Assembly (NCBI GenBank): GCA_035542575.1
Contig: DATKLE010000054.1
Coordinates: forward strand, 1-51,354
Reading direction: 5' to 3'
Source of the DNA: JAIQET01 sp035542575
GTDB taxonomy: Bacteria > Acidobacteriota > Terriglobia > Terriglobales > Acidobacteriaceae
Length of the DNA stretch: 51,354 nucleotides
How positions within the stretch are numbered: the first letter of the stretch is position 1; each line of letters begins with the position of its first letter. Below, one piece after another: positions 27,965-35,890 of the stretch. Made by a program: the position numbers and the translations under genes. The notes under the pieces were generated by a model. It searched no databases, had not been told where the DNA came from, and saw nothing but the letters and a program-made list of their open reading frames with translations.

Positions 27965-28070
27965 CAGCAATTAGCAGGTTAGCAACTAGCACCCCGCCGT
28001 CGGGGCACGATTGCATGACAGAATGACTCCAATTTCAGGGACCAAGAGCTAATTGCCAGTTGCTAATCGC
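27965..28070. repeat. Iterated word array (GCAATTAGC type), second site
   Basis: Left arm 27965-27990 reads as CAGCAATTAGC plus GTTAGCAACTAGC; right arm 28048-28070 is the inverted form (GCTAATTGCC, GTTGCTAATCGC). A spacer of about 57 bases, the same as at 23461-23600, contains the small hairpin CCCCGCCGTCGGGG. Confidence 0.78.
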
Positions 28071-28074
28071 GGCC

Positions 28075-28509
28075 CTACCGCCGTGGCCGGCTCTTTGCCT
28101 GCCGCTCTCGCACGGCCCGAACCGCGCCCGGGCCGGTGCCGGTAGGCGGCTTGCGCATTCCCTCGAGCAGATCCTTCAAAACCACAGCGTTGTTGTATTT
28201 TTCATTCTTCGATGCGAACAGCAGCGTGAGCTTCTTGCGCCCTTCCGCAAGCCGGTAGAGTTCCTGCAGCGCATCGGCCGCCTCGGGATGCGCCAGTTCC
28301 CGCAGATAGCGCTTGCGAAATGCGATCCAGGCCTGCGGACGCGCGTGAAACCAATGCCGAAGCTCGTCCGAAGGCGCCAACTCGCGCAGCCAGGCATCAA
28401 TCGCTGCCCGCGCCTTGGTCATCCCCCGCGGCCACAGGCGATCTACCAGCACGCGCGTGCCGTCTGTCCGTACCGGTTTCTCATATACTCGTTTAACCGC
28501 AACCGGCAT
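28075..28509 (-). CDS. DUF488 family protein (YeaO-like)
   Basis: A 144-residue basic protein with the DUF488 hallmarks KRVYEKP, RVLVDRLWPRGMTK and the C-terminal LLFASKNEKYNNAVVLKDLL. The biochemical role of the family is not established to my knowledge. ATG 28509 fits the family N-terminus; ATG 28524 adds five residues. TACAAT lies 13 bases before the chosen start on the minus strand. The end abuts a word repeat. It is divergent from the cytochrome gene with only 51 bases between the starts. Confidence 0.85.
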   Translation of the reverse strand: MPVAVKRVYEKPVRTDGTRVLVDRLWPRGMTKARAAIDAWLRELAPSDELRHWFHARPQAWIAFRKRYLRELAHPEAADALQELYRLAEGRKKLTLLFASKNEKYNNAVVLKDLLEGMRKPPTGTGPGAVRAVRERQAKSRPRR

Positions 28510-28560
28510 GGCTACCACTATCATTGTACGTCTGTACGATCGAGCATGTTTGAGGCTCTA

Positions 28561-28968
28561 ATGGAATCATTCAGCCGGTTTTCCAATCAGCAAGCAACCA
28601 TCAAGAATCAACCGTCCTCGGTGCGCGGTCTCGCTATTTTTCTGTTGCTGCTCCTGCTTGCCGCCTGCACCGCCGAGCGCCGCAAGACCGACGCCGAACT
28701 CGGGCTTACTCCCCAGCAATCCGCCGGGCGCAAAGTATATGACGCCTATTGCGACCGCTGCCACGAGCCCTACTCTTCCCGCGGCAAACAGGGCCCCAGC
28801 TTGAAAGGCATCTTCAGGAGGTCGTTTCTGCCACTCAGTGGCCTACCAGCCAACGATGATCGGGTCGCCGAGATCATCCGGTTTGGGCGCAGCAAAATGC
28901 CCGGCTACGGGCAGGTACTCTCGCAGCAGCAGGTCGAGGACCTGCTAGCATACCTGCACACACTATGA
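28561..28968 (+). CDS. Exported monohaem cytochrome c, probable lipoprotein
   Basis: A 135-residue protein with a hydrophobic signal segment ending in the lipobox-like LLAAC (about residues 27-40), so it is probably lipid-anchored, then a class I cytochrome c domain with the haem-binding CDRCH motif and a distal methionine candidate in SKMPGYG. The helix LSQQQVEDLLAYLHTL closes the fold, as in small c-type cytochromes. ATG 28561 has TTGAGG at good distance; ATG 28546 would add five residues. Neighbours give no clue to its electron partner. Confidence 0.85.
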   Translation: MESFSRFSNQQATIKNQPSSVRGLAIFLLLLLLAACTAERRKTDAELGLTPQQSAGRKVYDAYCDRCHEPYSSRGKQGPSLKGIFRRSFLPLSGLPANDDRVAEIIRFGRSKMPGYGQVLSQQQVEDLLAYLHTL

Positions 28969-29030
28969 GGGCAGCAACCGGACGAATTAACGCCCCCGGT
29001 GCAGCGCACGTCCTAAAATAGGACTTAACC

Positions 29031-29480
29031 ATGACCTTGCCCCTCCCCGAATTTCGTGCCCCTTCCGCTCCCGAGCGCGTCTTCAACCGCATCTACGGAT
29101 TTCTGGTCGGACATGGCCTCGGTCTCTCTCACAGCTATCTGCTGCAAGTCCGGGGTCGCAAGAGCGGGCGAATCTACTCCACGCCCGTCGACCTGCTGGA
29201 ACTCAACGGCAAGCGCTGGCTGGTGGCGCCGCGCGGCCGCACGCAGTGGGTCCGCAATGCCGAAGCCGCGGGAGAAATCATTCTTAAGCGAGGCCGGCAC
29301 TGCCAGAGTTTTCACTTGCGCCCGCTCTCCGATGCCGAGAAGCCGGAAATCCTGAAAGCCTATTTGGATACCTTCAAGCGCGAGGTGCAGCGCTACTTTC
29401 CTGTGCCCGCGGATTCTCCGTCCCAGGCATTCGCCGAGCTTGCGGAGAGCTATCCGGCATTTGAGCTGCTGCTACTCTAA
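29031..29480 (+). CDS. Nitroreductase/deazaflavin-dependent oxidoreductase family protein (Ddn-like)
   Basis: A 149-residue split-barrel flavin or F420 protein. The family core LLQVRGRKSGRIYSTPVDLL and the following GKRWLVAPRG, with WVRNAEAAGEIILKRG, match the Ddn-like F420-dependent nitroreductase family. Whether this organism makes F420 cannot be judged here, so the cofactor may be F420 or FMN. AGGA lies eight bases before ATG 29031. The protein is soluble with no signal peptide. It stands alone between unrelated genes. Confidence 0.85.
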   Translation: MTLPLPEFRAPSAPERVFNRIYGFLVGHGLGLSHSYLLQVRGRKSGRIYSTPVDLLELNGKRWLVAPRGRTQWVRNAEAAGEIILKRGRHCQSFHLRPLSDAEKPEILKAYLDTFKREVQRYFPVPADSPSQAFAELAESYPAFELLLL

Positions 29481-29560
29481 ACGCACTATCCAACCATCAC
29501 CTTGGTTCTAGCCTGACCGTAACTTTCCCCAAGAGACCTGCCGGTCGCATACTGCGGGCA

Positions 29561-29698
29561 ATGGTTCAGTGGCTTTTTTTCGATTTTCTTTGGCGGGTCG
29601 CGCTTGGGTTGGGGGCCGTGCTTGGTCTGATTGCGATTATCGGCCTCGGGATCCCGCAGCGCAAGTTACGGACCATGCGTCCCCACGTTCCTGATTAG
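29561..29698 (+). CDS. Possible membrane miniprotein, 45 residues
   Basis: ATG 29561 to TAG 29696 encodes an aromatic N-terminus (MVQWLFFDFLWR), one hydrophobic helix (VALGLGAVLGLIAIIGLG) and a basic tail (RKLRTMRPHVPD). The membrane-helix-then-basic design is like a real single-pass miniprotein, but no clear ribosome binding site is present and the frame is short. Treat as a candidate. The 187 bases after it, up to the DUF47 gene, show nothing certain except a weak GC stem before a T-run near 29775. Confidence 0.42.
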   Translation: MVQWLFFDFLWRVALGLGAVLGLIAIIGLGIPQRKLRTMRPHVPD

Positions 29699-29885
29699 GG
29701 AACCGCGTCTCCTTCCGCATCTGTTTGAAATTCCCTCCATCTCCCACGATGATTGCCGGCGCCCTTCTCGGGTTTTTTTCACCGGCCTCGGGCTATTTGA
29801 CTCGATTCAAAGGCGCGTGAGATATTGACTGGCTCTCTCTTCAAGCCAAGGATCATCACACGAACCCTGGAGCCGTCTCTCGACA

Positions 29886-30500
29886 ATGGTTCGCCTCATT
29901 CCCAGAGATGTGAGCTTCTTCGCCATGTTCTCCGACATGGCGGACAACTTGATTTCCGGCGCCCGCGTCCTGGCGAATCTTTTTGCCGACTATCGCGACG
30001 TCGAAGAACGTGCCATCGAAATCAAGCGCATCGAACACGTTGGCGACGAGATGACCCACAACATCCTGACCAAGCTGAACCAGACCTTCATCACCCCGTT
30101 CGATCGCGAGGACTTGCACCGGCTGGCGTCATCGCTGGACGATGTGCTGGACTTCATCAATTCGGCAGCCGACCGCATTACCCTGTACAAGATCACCGCG
30201 CCGCCCCCTGCCGCCGGGGAACTGGCCAAGGTGATCCTGGAGCAAGGCCAGGAAATTGGTCTCGCGATCTCGCACCTGCGGAAGAGTGGGAACGTGCTGA
30301 GCCGTTGCGTGGAAATCAATCGCCTGGAGAACGATGCTGACAAGATCTCGCGCGAGGCCATTGCTCGCCTGTTCGAGGGGGAAAAGGATCCTATTAACCT
30401 GATCAAGATCAAGGAACTGATCGAAATCCTGGAAATGGCCACCGATAAGGCCGAAGATGTGGCCAACGTACTGGAAACCGTAGTCCTGAAAAGTACCTGA
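29886..30500 (+). CDS. DUF47/PhoU-like phosphate-transport accessory protein
   Basis: A 204-residue all-helical protein with the DUF47 (TIGR00153) features: an early FFAMFSDMADN segment, EHVGDEMTHNI and the PFDREDLHRLASSLDDVLDF block, and a C-terminal ATDKAEDVANVLETVVLK. Acidic helices of this type bind metal clusters in PhoU relatives. These proteins are nearly always encoded before Pit phosphate transporters and modulate them, which is the case here: pit begins 17 bases downstream. A GGAG sits 13 bases before the ATG, further than ideal. Confidence 0.93.
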   Translation: MVRLIPRDVSFFAMFSDMADNLISGARVLANLFADYRDVEERAIEIKRIEHVGDEMTHNILTKLNQTFITPFDREDLHRLASSLDDVLDFINSAADRITLYKITAPPPAAGELAKVILEQGQEIGLAISHLRKSGNVLSRCVEINRLENDADKISREAIARLFEGEKDPINLIKIKELIEILEMATDKAEDVANVLETVVLKST

Positions 30501-30517
30501 TCTCACAGGAGCCCCTG

Positions 30518-31546
30518 TTGGTGAAAGTTGATCTCCTGCTGCTCATTATCACCATCCTGGTCGCCTTGACGTTCGATTTCCTGAACGGCTTTCACGATGC
30601 TGCTAACAGCATCGCTACAGTGGTTTCCACCCGGGTCCTCTCTCCCAGGCTGGCCGTTGTGTGGGCAGCATTCTTCAACTTTGTAGCGGCGTTTCTTCTC
30701 GGGACTGCGGTCGCCAAGACCATTGGCAGCGGCATGATTCACATCGAGTTCGTGACTCAGTACGTGGTGATTGCCGGCCTGATCGGTGCCATTGTCTGGG
30801 ACCTGCTGACGTGGTTGTTGGGATTACCCACCTCTTCCTCCCACGCCTTGATCGGGGGCTACGCCGGCGCCGCAGTCATGCGCGCTGGGTTCGGGGTGAT
30901 TTTGCCAGCAGGCTGGACCAAGACCCTCGTCTTTATTGTGGTGGCACCCATCATGGGGCTGATTCTCGGCCTGGTCCTCATGGTGGCCGTGTTCTGGTTG
31001 CTGCAGAACAGAGCGCCCCAGCGGATTGATGTGTGGTTTCGCAGATTGCAGTTGCTCTCCGCCGCGGCTTACAGCCTCGGCCATGGCGGCAACGACGCGC
31101 AAAAGACCATGGGCATCGTGGCCGGCGCTCTGTATGCCGCGAAAATCATCACTGCGTCAGAACTCGCCCGCGACTGGGGACGCTATCACTGGCCCATCAT
31201 TCTCGCCGCGCATGCATCCATCGCCCTGGGTACCTACTTCGGCGGATGGCGCATTGTGCACACTATGGGCTCGCGTATCACGAAGCTCAAGCCGGTGGGA
31301 GGCTTTTGCGCAGAGACCGCGGGCGCGATCACGCTTTTTTCGACCGCGCTGGCCGGAATCCCCGTGAGCACCACCCACACCATCACGGGAGCAATCGTGG
31401 GGGTAGGCGCAACCACCAGGCTGTCCGCCGTGCGCTGGGGCGTAGCGCGCCGCATTGTTTGGGCGTGGATCCTCACCATCCCCGCATCGGCCGCCGTGGC
31501 CGCAATCGCGTACTGGATGATCAGCCTGATCAAGCCCGGCGCCTGA
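30518..31546 (+). CDS. pit: Inorganic phosphate transporter, PiT family
   Basis: A 342-residue polytopic membrane protein that takes up phosphate (as a metal-phosphate complex or with protons). The duplicated PiT signature is visible: FDFLNGFHDAANSIATVVST at residues 15-34 and, in the second half, YSLGHGGNDAQKTMG followed by IPVSTTHTITGAIVGVG; LPTSSSHALIGGYAG lies between them. About ten membrane segments can be drawn. The start is TTG 30518, six bases after AGGAG; GTG 30521 is the next codon and equally possible. It forms an operon with the DUF47 gene. Confidence 0.94.
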   Translation: MVKVDLLLLIITILVALTFDFLNGFHDAANSIATVVSTRVLSPRLAVVWAAFFNFVAAFLLGTAVAKTIGSGMIHIEFVTQYVVIAGLIGAIVWDLLTWLLGLPTSSSHALIGGYAGAAVMRAGFGVILPAGWTKTLVFIVVAPIMGLILGLVLMVAVFWLLQNRAPQRIDVWFRRLQLLSAAAYSLGHGGNDAQKTMGIVAGALYAAKIITASELARDWGRYHWPIILAAHASIALGTYFGGWRIVHTMGSRITKLKPVGGFCAETAGAITLFSTALAGIPVSTTHTITGAIVGVGATTRLSAVRWGVARRIVWAWILTIPASAAVAAIAYWMISLIKPGA

Positions 31547-31556
31547 TTGCGGTTTC

Positions 31557-31588
31557 CCGACACGTGACACCTGGGACCTGTCACCTGC
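31557..31588. repeat. Short palindromic word cluster after pit
   Basis: GTGACA at 31564-31569 and TGTCAC at 31579-31584 pair around CCTGGGACC; the words GACACCTG and GACCTGTCACCTG resemble those at 47093-47173. It begins 11 bases after the pit stop and could act as a weak transcript end. Confidence 0.6.
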
Positions 31589-31598
31589 CTACAAACGA

Positions 31599-31604
31599 TA
31601 CAAT
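31599..31604 (+). promoter_or_regulatory. -10-like TACAAT directly before the DUF374 gene
   Basis: TACAAT ends six bases before the GTG at 31611, so transcription would begin at or next to the start codon. CTGTCA 15 bases upstream is a poor -35 candidate. Confidence 0.45.
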
Positions 31605-31610
31605 GACGGC

Positions 31611-32363
31611 GTGCTAGTCGAAACCAGTTACGAAGTGTCCAGCGAGCCCGTCGCACCGGATGGCGTCTATTCCATGCGTCAAAGGCTGCTGCTGGCACTC
31701 ATAACCTGCGCAGGATTTCTCGCCATTCGTCTCATCGGCCCGACTCTGCGGTTCGCGGTTTCATGGGAAGACGGTGCTCCCGGAAGCCTGGAGAAGCGTC
31801 CCGTCATTTATTCCTTCTGGCATCGCTGCGTGTTTCCTGCTGCCTATTTGTGGCGAAATCTGAACATCCGCGTAATGACCAGCCAGAGCTTCGACGGCGA
31901 GTACATCGCGCGCATCATCCAGAGGTTCGGCTTTGTGCCGGTGCGGGGATCAAGCACCCGCGGGGCTGTCCGGGCCCTCCTGGGCATGCGCCGTGACACT
32001 GAAGAAGGCTGGACGGTGGCGTTCACCATCGATGGCCCGCGCGGCCCGTGTTACGTGGCTAAGCCCGGTCCTGTTCTGCTCGCGCGCTCCACCGGCGTGC
32101 CCATGTCGGTCTTTCACATGGCGGTGGACAATGCCTGGGTGCTGAACACCTGGGACCGGTTCATGATCCCGAAGCCGTTCTCGCGGGTTTTGATGCGGGT
32201 GGCAACACAGATCATGGTTCCAGCCGACGCAGATGAGGCGCAGCGGGAGCAGTTGCATGTCCAACTGCAGGCTGCCCTCGACCGCGTGCGCGAGTTTGCC
32301 GAAGCCAATGTGAACAAGGTGGGGCGGGAGTTGCCGATCTTCCACAGAGCATCAGTGAACTGA
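31611..32363 (+). CDS. Lysophospholipid acyltransferase family protein (DUF374)
   Basis: A 250-residue protein with one N-terminal hydrophobic segment (about residues 24-45). The motif SFWHRCVFPAAYLWR, followed by ITDG-like FTIDGPRGPCYVAKPG and RGSSTRGAVRALLGM, identifies the DUF374 branch of the glycerolipid acyltransferase superfamily. Members have been implicated in lipid A or KDO-lipid acylation, which would fit the LPS theme of the window, but the substrate is not shown here. I take GTG 31611 as start; ATG 31674 would remove 21 residues but keep the membrane helix. TACAAT just upstream supports a very short leader. Confidence 0.85.
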   Translation: MLVETSYEVSSEPVAPDGVYSMRQRLLLALITCAGFLAIRLIGPTLRFAVSWEDGAPGSLEKRPVIYSFWHRCVFPAAYLWRNLNIRVMTSQSFDGEYIARIIQRFGFVPVRGSSTRGAVRALLGMRRDTEEGWTVAFTIDGPRGPCYVAKPGPVLLARSTGVPMSVFHMAVDNAWVLNTWDRFMIPKPFSRVLMRVATQIMVPADADEAQREQLHVQLQAALDRVREFAEANVNKVGRELPIFHRASVN

Positions 32364-32379
32364 ATCCTCTCCCCGACCG

Positions 32380-32426
32380 GGCGTCATCCCGAGCCCGTGA
32401 GGGCGAGGGATCTGGCGTGCAGCGCC
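32380..32426. repeat. Half copy of the 116-bp inverted-repeat element
   Basis: GGCGTCATCCCGAGCCCG, then GGCGAGGGATCTGGCG, matches one arm of the elements at 939-1054 and 18958-19073. No opposite arm follows; instead a GGTCTGA/GGTCTGAGG word pair lies at 32463-32488, related to the array at 47093-47173. Confidence 0.7.
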
Positions 32427-32551
32427 CCATTTCGTCGCGTTCAACACAGCAATCGTTCCGAGGGTCTGACGTCGGAGGTCTGAGGTCCATTGACATCCTG
32501 TCCGCGCCGCATTAGATTCTTCCCGTCGTTCGCTCTTTCCCAACCGAATCT

Positions 32552-32730
32552 GGTTCGCGCGCCCTCATCGCCGTGATGAGGAAATGGGAAGCGGGTGAGA
32601 ATCCCGCGCTGCCGCGCAACTGTATGCGAGGAAACAGCAGCCGGCCACTGGGTGATCCTGGGAAGGCCGTGTTGCGGTCGTCGGACGGACTCGTCCTGAC
32701 TCGCGAAGCCAGGAGACCGGCGCGAACTGC
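32552..32730 (+). ncRNA. Cobalamin riboswitch (B12 element)
   Basis: The conserved parts follow in the known order: a closing helix TTCGCGC (32554) paired with GCGCGAA (32720), a P2 hairpin CCTCATC/GATGAGG, the GCGGGTGAGAATCCCGC core (32591), CGCAACTGTA, the GCCACTGGG arm with GGGAAGGCC, and the B12 box AAGCCAGGAGACC (32706-32718). It precedes a BtuB-like receptor, the classic target. Binding of a cobalamin should lower expression when the vitamin is plentiful. The subtype (adenosyl- or aquo/methyl-selective) is not determined by eye. Confidence 0.95.
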
Positions 32731-32741
32731 CAACACCAACC

Positions 32742-32764
32742 CCTTTTCGCGTGACAAAAGGAGG
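32742..32764 (+). promoter_or_regulatory. Hairpin that can hide the Shine-Dalgarno sequence of the B12 receptor
   Basis: CCTTTT at 32742-32747 pairs with AAAAGG at 32756-32761 around CGCGTGAC; the right arm is part of AAAAGGAGG, the ribosome binding site of ATG 32770. It lies 12 bases after the riboswitch and has no T-run, so control is probably at translation initiation. Confidence 0.7.
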
Positions 32765-32769
32765 AGTGC

Positions 32770-34938
32770 ATGCAGTTCTCTCAGATTTTCGCTTCCATAT
32801 TGCTACTGCTGGCCGCCGCTTCCGCCACCGATCTAAGAGTGAAGGTTGTCGATCCCAGGTCCGCCGCAGTCGCCGGAGCCCAGGTGGAGTTACTGCAACA
32901 AAACAAGCTCATCAGCATAGCGACCACATCAGCGGAAGGCTTCGCGGTGTTTCGCAACCCGGACCAGGGCCCATATCGCGTGCGAATCCTGGCCCCCGGC
33001 TTTGCTCCTCTGACTGCGGACGACCTTCACCCTTCGGCAACTCCGGTCACCCTCGGGCTTCGCCTGGCGTCCGCCTCCGAGACCGTGGTGGTCAGCGCAA
33101 CTCGTGGTCCAGTCCCGGGCGAAGCTGCTGGAGCGGTCGTCGAAAGCCTGAACGGCGGACAGCTCCAGGCTATGGACCCTGTTGCAACCAACGAAGCGCT
33201 GCGCTACCTGCCGGGCACGGTCATCGAAACTGCTGGACAGCGCGGCGGCCTGTCTTCTCTCTTTGTCCGTGGAGGCGATTCCCGTTACAACAAAGTCATT
33301 GTGGACGGCGTCCCAATCAACGAACCAGGCGGGACATTCGACTTCGGCGTCGTCCCGATGAACGAAACCGATCGCATGGAGTTTGTCCGTGGTGCACAAA
33401 GCACCTTGTACGGCTCCGATGCCATGACCGGCGTCGTGCAATTGTGGACCCGTTCGGGTAGCACCCCGGTCCCGGAACTGCGCTTCGGCGCCGACGGAGG
33501 AAACTTCAACACGGCAAATGGATATGCATCACTCGCGGGAGCGCACGGCCCCTTGGACTACAACTTGTTCGCCGACCAGTTCAACACGACTGGGCAGGGG
33601 GTCAATGACGACTACTCCAACTCCCTCCAAGGCGCGAATCTGGGCGTAGCCTTCAGTGAGCGCGTTTCTCTCCGGGTGCGCGTCCGCCATTCGAATAACC
33701 GCACCGGCGTCTCCGGGGCTTGGGACTTCAATGGCGCTGCGCTCGAACCGCCGGACTCCGATCAGTGGGCCCGGCAAAACAACCTGCTGGGCAGCGCCGA
33801 ACTCACCCTGACCGGACCCTCTCGCTGGCAGCATCGCTTTACCGGATTCGAGTACAGCCACCAGCGCACCAACGTAGATGTATTCGCCGACCCCGGCCGG
33901 GTCTTCGATTTCCCCACTCACGCCATCGCCGACATCAACCGTGCCGGTTTCGAGTACCAGGGCGACTACCAGGCGCGAATCTGGGCGCGCACCACCGTGG
34001 GATACGAGTTCGAGGATGAAAACGGATTCGTCGGTGACCTGGATTTTCCACCCCTGGTCCACGGCCTGCGCTTGAACCACGCCATCTACGGACAGGAATT
34101 GCTGACCCTGGGGAGAGTGTCTCTGGTGTTAGGCGCACGCTTCGTGCACAACCAAACCTTCGGCAACAAAGCGGTGCCCCGCGCCGCACTCACGGTGCAG
34201 GCGCTGAAAGGCGGCGGCGTACTTTCCGGCACCCAACTGCGCTTTTCCTACGCCACAGGGATCAAGGAGCCGCGCTTGGAGGAATCCTTCGCCCGGGGCT
34301 TTGGCATCGTCCCTAATCCCAATCTGAAAGCTGAAGAGAACCGCGCCTTCGAGGCGGGATTCCAGCAGAGTTTTTTCGGCGGCAAGTACGCTTTCACCGC
34401 CACCTACTTCCACAATCTGTTCCGCCATCAGATAGACTTTGCCATTCTCGATCCGGTGACCTTCACCGGGCAGTACGAGAACATAGACAAGTCCATGGCC
34501 CACGGTGCCGAACTCGAACTGCACGCCCGTCCCTGTTCGCGCCTGTCGCTGGACGCCGGCTACAACTACACCTCCACCCAGATACTCGAGCAACCGTTTG
34601 CCTTTGACCCGCTCCACGAGCCTGGACAACCCCTGTTGCGTCGCCCCAGGCACTCCGGCAGCTTGCTGCTGACCTGGCTCGGCAGCCGCTGGGGAGGAAA
34701 CCTGGGTGGAAGCTTTGTCGGGCGCCGTCCGGACTCTGACTTCTCCGGATTTGGCATCACCCACGCCGCCGGTTACGCCCGCCTGGATGTGGGTGGCTGG
34801 TATGCCCTGAATCCGCGGATTACCGCCTATGTGAATATCGAGAACGCTCTCGACAAGCAATACAACGAAGTGGTCGGCTATCCGGCACTCGGGGTGAATT
34901 TCCGTGCAGGAATGCGCTTCCGCCTGGGAGGGGAGTAA
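32770..34938 (+). CDS. TonB-dependent receptor, probably for vitamin B12 (BtuB-like)
   Basis: A 722-residue outer-membrane protein: signal peptide (1-19), a CarboxypepD_reg-like domain (about 22-98, LRVKVVDPRSAAVAGAQVEL), a TonB-box-like stretch with VVVSATRG (about 108-115), the plug with RGGDSRYNKVIVDGVPINEP and GSDAMTGVVQLWTR, and a 22-strand type barrel that ends in NFRAGMRFRLGG. The riboswitch immediately upstream is strong evidence that the ligand is a cobalamin or related corrinoid. No BtuFCD transport genes are in the window, so inner-membrane transport must be encoded elsewhere. Confidence 0.93.
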   Translation: MQFSQIFASILLLLAAASATDLRVKVVDPRSAAVAGAQVELLQQNKLISIATTSAEGFAVFRNPDQGPYRVRILAPGFAPLTADDLHPSATPVTLGLRLASASETVVVSATRGPVPGEAAGAVVESLNGGQLQAMDPVATNEALRYLPGTVIETAGQRGGLSSLFVRGGDSRYNKVIVDGVPINEPGGTFDFGVVPMNETDRMEFVRGAQSTLYGSDAMTGVVQLWTRSGSTPVPELRFGADGGNFNTANGYASLAGAHGPLDYNLFADQFNTTGQGVNDDYSNSLQGANLGVAFSERVSLRVRVRHSNNRTGVSGAWDFNGAALEPPDSDQWARQNNLLGSAELTLTGPSRWQHRFTGFEYSHQRTNVDVFADPGRVFDFPTHAIADINRAGFEYQGDYQARIWARTTVGYEFEDENGFVGDLDFPPLVHGLRLNHAIYGQELLTLGRVSLVLGARFVHNQTFGNKAVPRAALTVQALKGGGVLSGTQLRFSYATGIKEPRLEESFARGFGIVPNPNLKAEENRAFEAGFQQSFFGGKYAFTATYFHNLFRHQIDFAILDPVTFTGQYENIDKSMAHGAELELHARPCSRLSLDAGYNYTSTQILEQPFAFDPLHEPGQPLLRRPRHSGSLLLTWLGSRWGGNLGGSFVGRRPDSDFSGFGITHAAGYARLDVGGWYALNPRITAYVNIENALDKQYNEVVGYPALGVNFRAGMRFRLGGE

Positions 34939-34941
34939 CGG

Positions 34942-35718
34942 CTAGCGCGGGCGGGAAGCAACCCGGCGGTCCTTAGACGGTGTTTCTCGCTGGGCCGGTT
35001 CGGCTGCAGGCTGGGGATGATCGTGGTGGTTCCCGCCCTCGCACACTGTGGCAATGGGCAGCGCCGCTGCCGACTTTGTTCCCTGATACTTGCTGCGCGC
35101 CACCAGCAGCTTTTCCAGTTCCGCGGCGCGCAGGGGCTGCTGCCGTCCAAGCAAGTGCGTGACCAGAGCTATCTGCGCAAAGTGTTCGACGGTCTCCATC
35201 TTCATGTAGGCGTGGTGCAAAGTATCGCCGTAGGCCACCACCCCGTGATTGGACATGAGGATGGCATCGTACTCCGGGATCAGCGGCTCCAGGGCATCGC
35301 TTAACTCCGGTGTACCGGGCGTGCCGTAGCGGGCCAGCGGAATCGAGCCCAGCCCGATGACCACCTCGCAGACCAGCGGCTGATTGAGCGCGATGCCGGC
35401 GGCGGCAAATCCGGTGGCGGTCGGCGGATGGGCGTGCACAATGCCGCCCACGTCCGGACGCAGCTTGTAAATCAGCAGGTGCATGGCGATTTCGCTGGAC
35501 ACATGGCGGCGCCCCGCGAGCCGGCGGCCTTCCATGTCCACAATCACCAGGTCAGTGGGACGCATCCGGCTCTTGCTCATGGCCGTGGGCGTTGCCAGGA
35601 TGCGGCGCTCGTCCAGGCGCACAGAAAGATTGCCGTCCGTGGCGGCCACAAAGCCACACTGGTGCAACATCTTGCCCCAGTGGACAATTTCGCGCCGAGA
35701 TTCGCGTTCGCTGGGCAT
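34942..35718 (-). CDS. Class II aldolase/adducin family protein
   Basis: A 258-residue zinc-dependent enzyme related to L-fuculose-1-phosphate aldolase and ribulose-5-phosphate 4-epimerase. The zinc-binding histidines are visible in IVHAHPPTATGFAAAG and in SNHGVVAYG, and the N-terminal ATDGNLSVRL phosphate loop is typical; the C-terminal 40 residues are a family-untypical, polar tail rich in H, P and R. The start at ATG 35718 gives the family N-terminus; an open frame reaches 37 codons further but looks unconserved. The stop lies only three bases from the stop of the convergent receptor gene. The exact substrate is not determinable. Confidence 0.87.
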   Translation of the reverse strand: MPSERESRREIVHWGKMLHQCGFVAATDGNLSVRLDERRILATPTAMSKSRMRPTDLVIVDMEGRRLAGRRHVSSEIAMHLLIYKLRPDVGGIVHAHPPTATGFAAAGIALNQPLVCEVVIGLGSIPLARYGTPGTPELSDALEPLIPEYDAILMSNHGVVAYGDTLHHAYMKMETVEHFAQIALVTHLLGRQQPLRAAELEKLLVARSKYQGTKSAAALPIATVCEGGNHHDHPQPAAEPAQRETPSKDRRVASRPR

Positions 35719-35876
35719 AAGACCGAGAGCGGATGGGACCGGAGCAGAAACTCCGATGGCCGTATGGTAACCCACCCGCTCGGGTGGAGACAACGCGTTT
35801 CCACCTTCCGATGATTTTCTAAGTCGCAACTAGGCCAAGAAAACAAGGCGACTACGCCCCCTTTCCAAACCGAATC

Positions 35877-35882
35877 TATAAT
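35877..35882 (+). promoter_or_regulatory. Perfect -10 hexamer TATAAT directly before queA
   Basis: TATAAT ends eight bases before the GTG at 35891, so the message would be leaderless or nearly so. No good -35 hexamer is present in the expected place. Confidence 0.5.
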
Positions 35883-35890
35883 CAAGCCCC

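Noticed and set aside
29825..30340. 171-codon frame overlapping the DUF47 gene in another frame
   Set aside because: The DUF47 frame is clearly the real gene and the alternative is an arginine-rich shadow.
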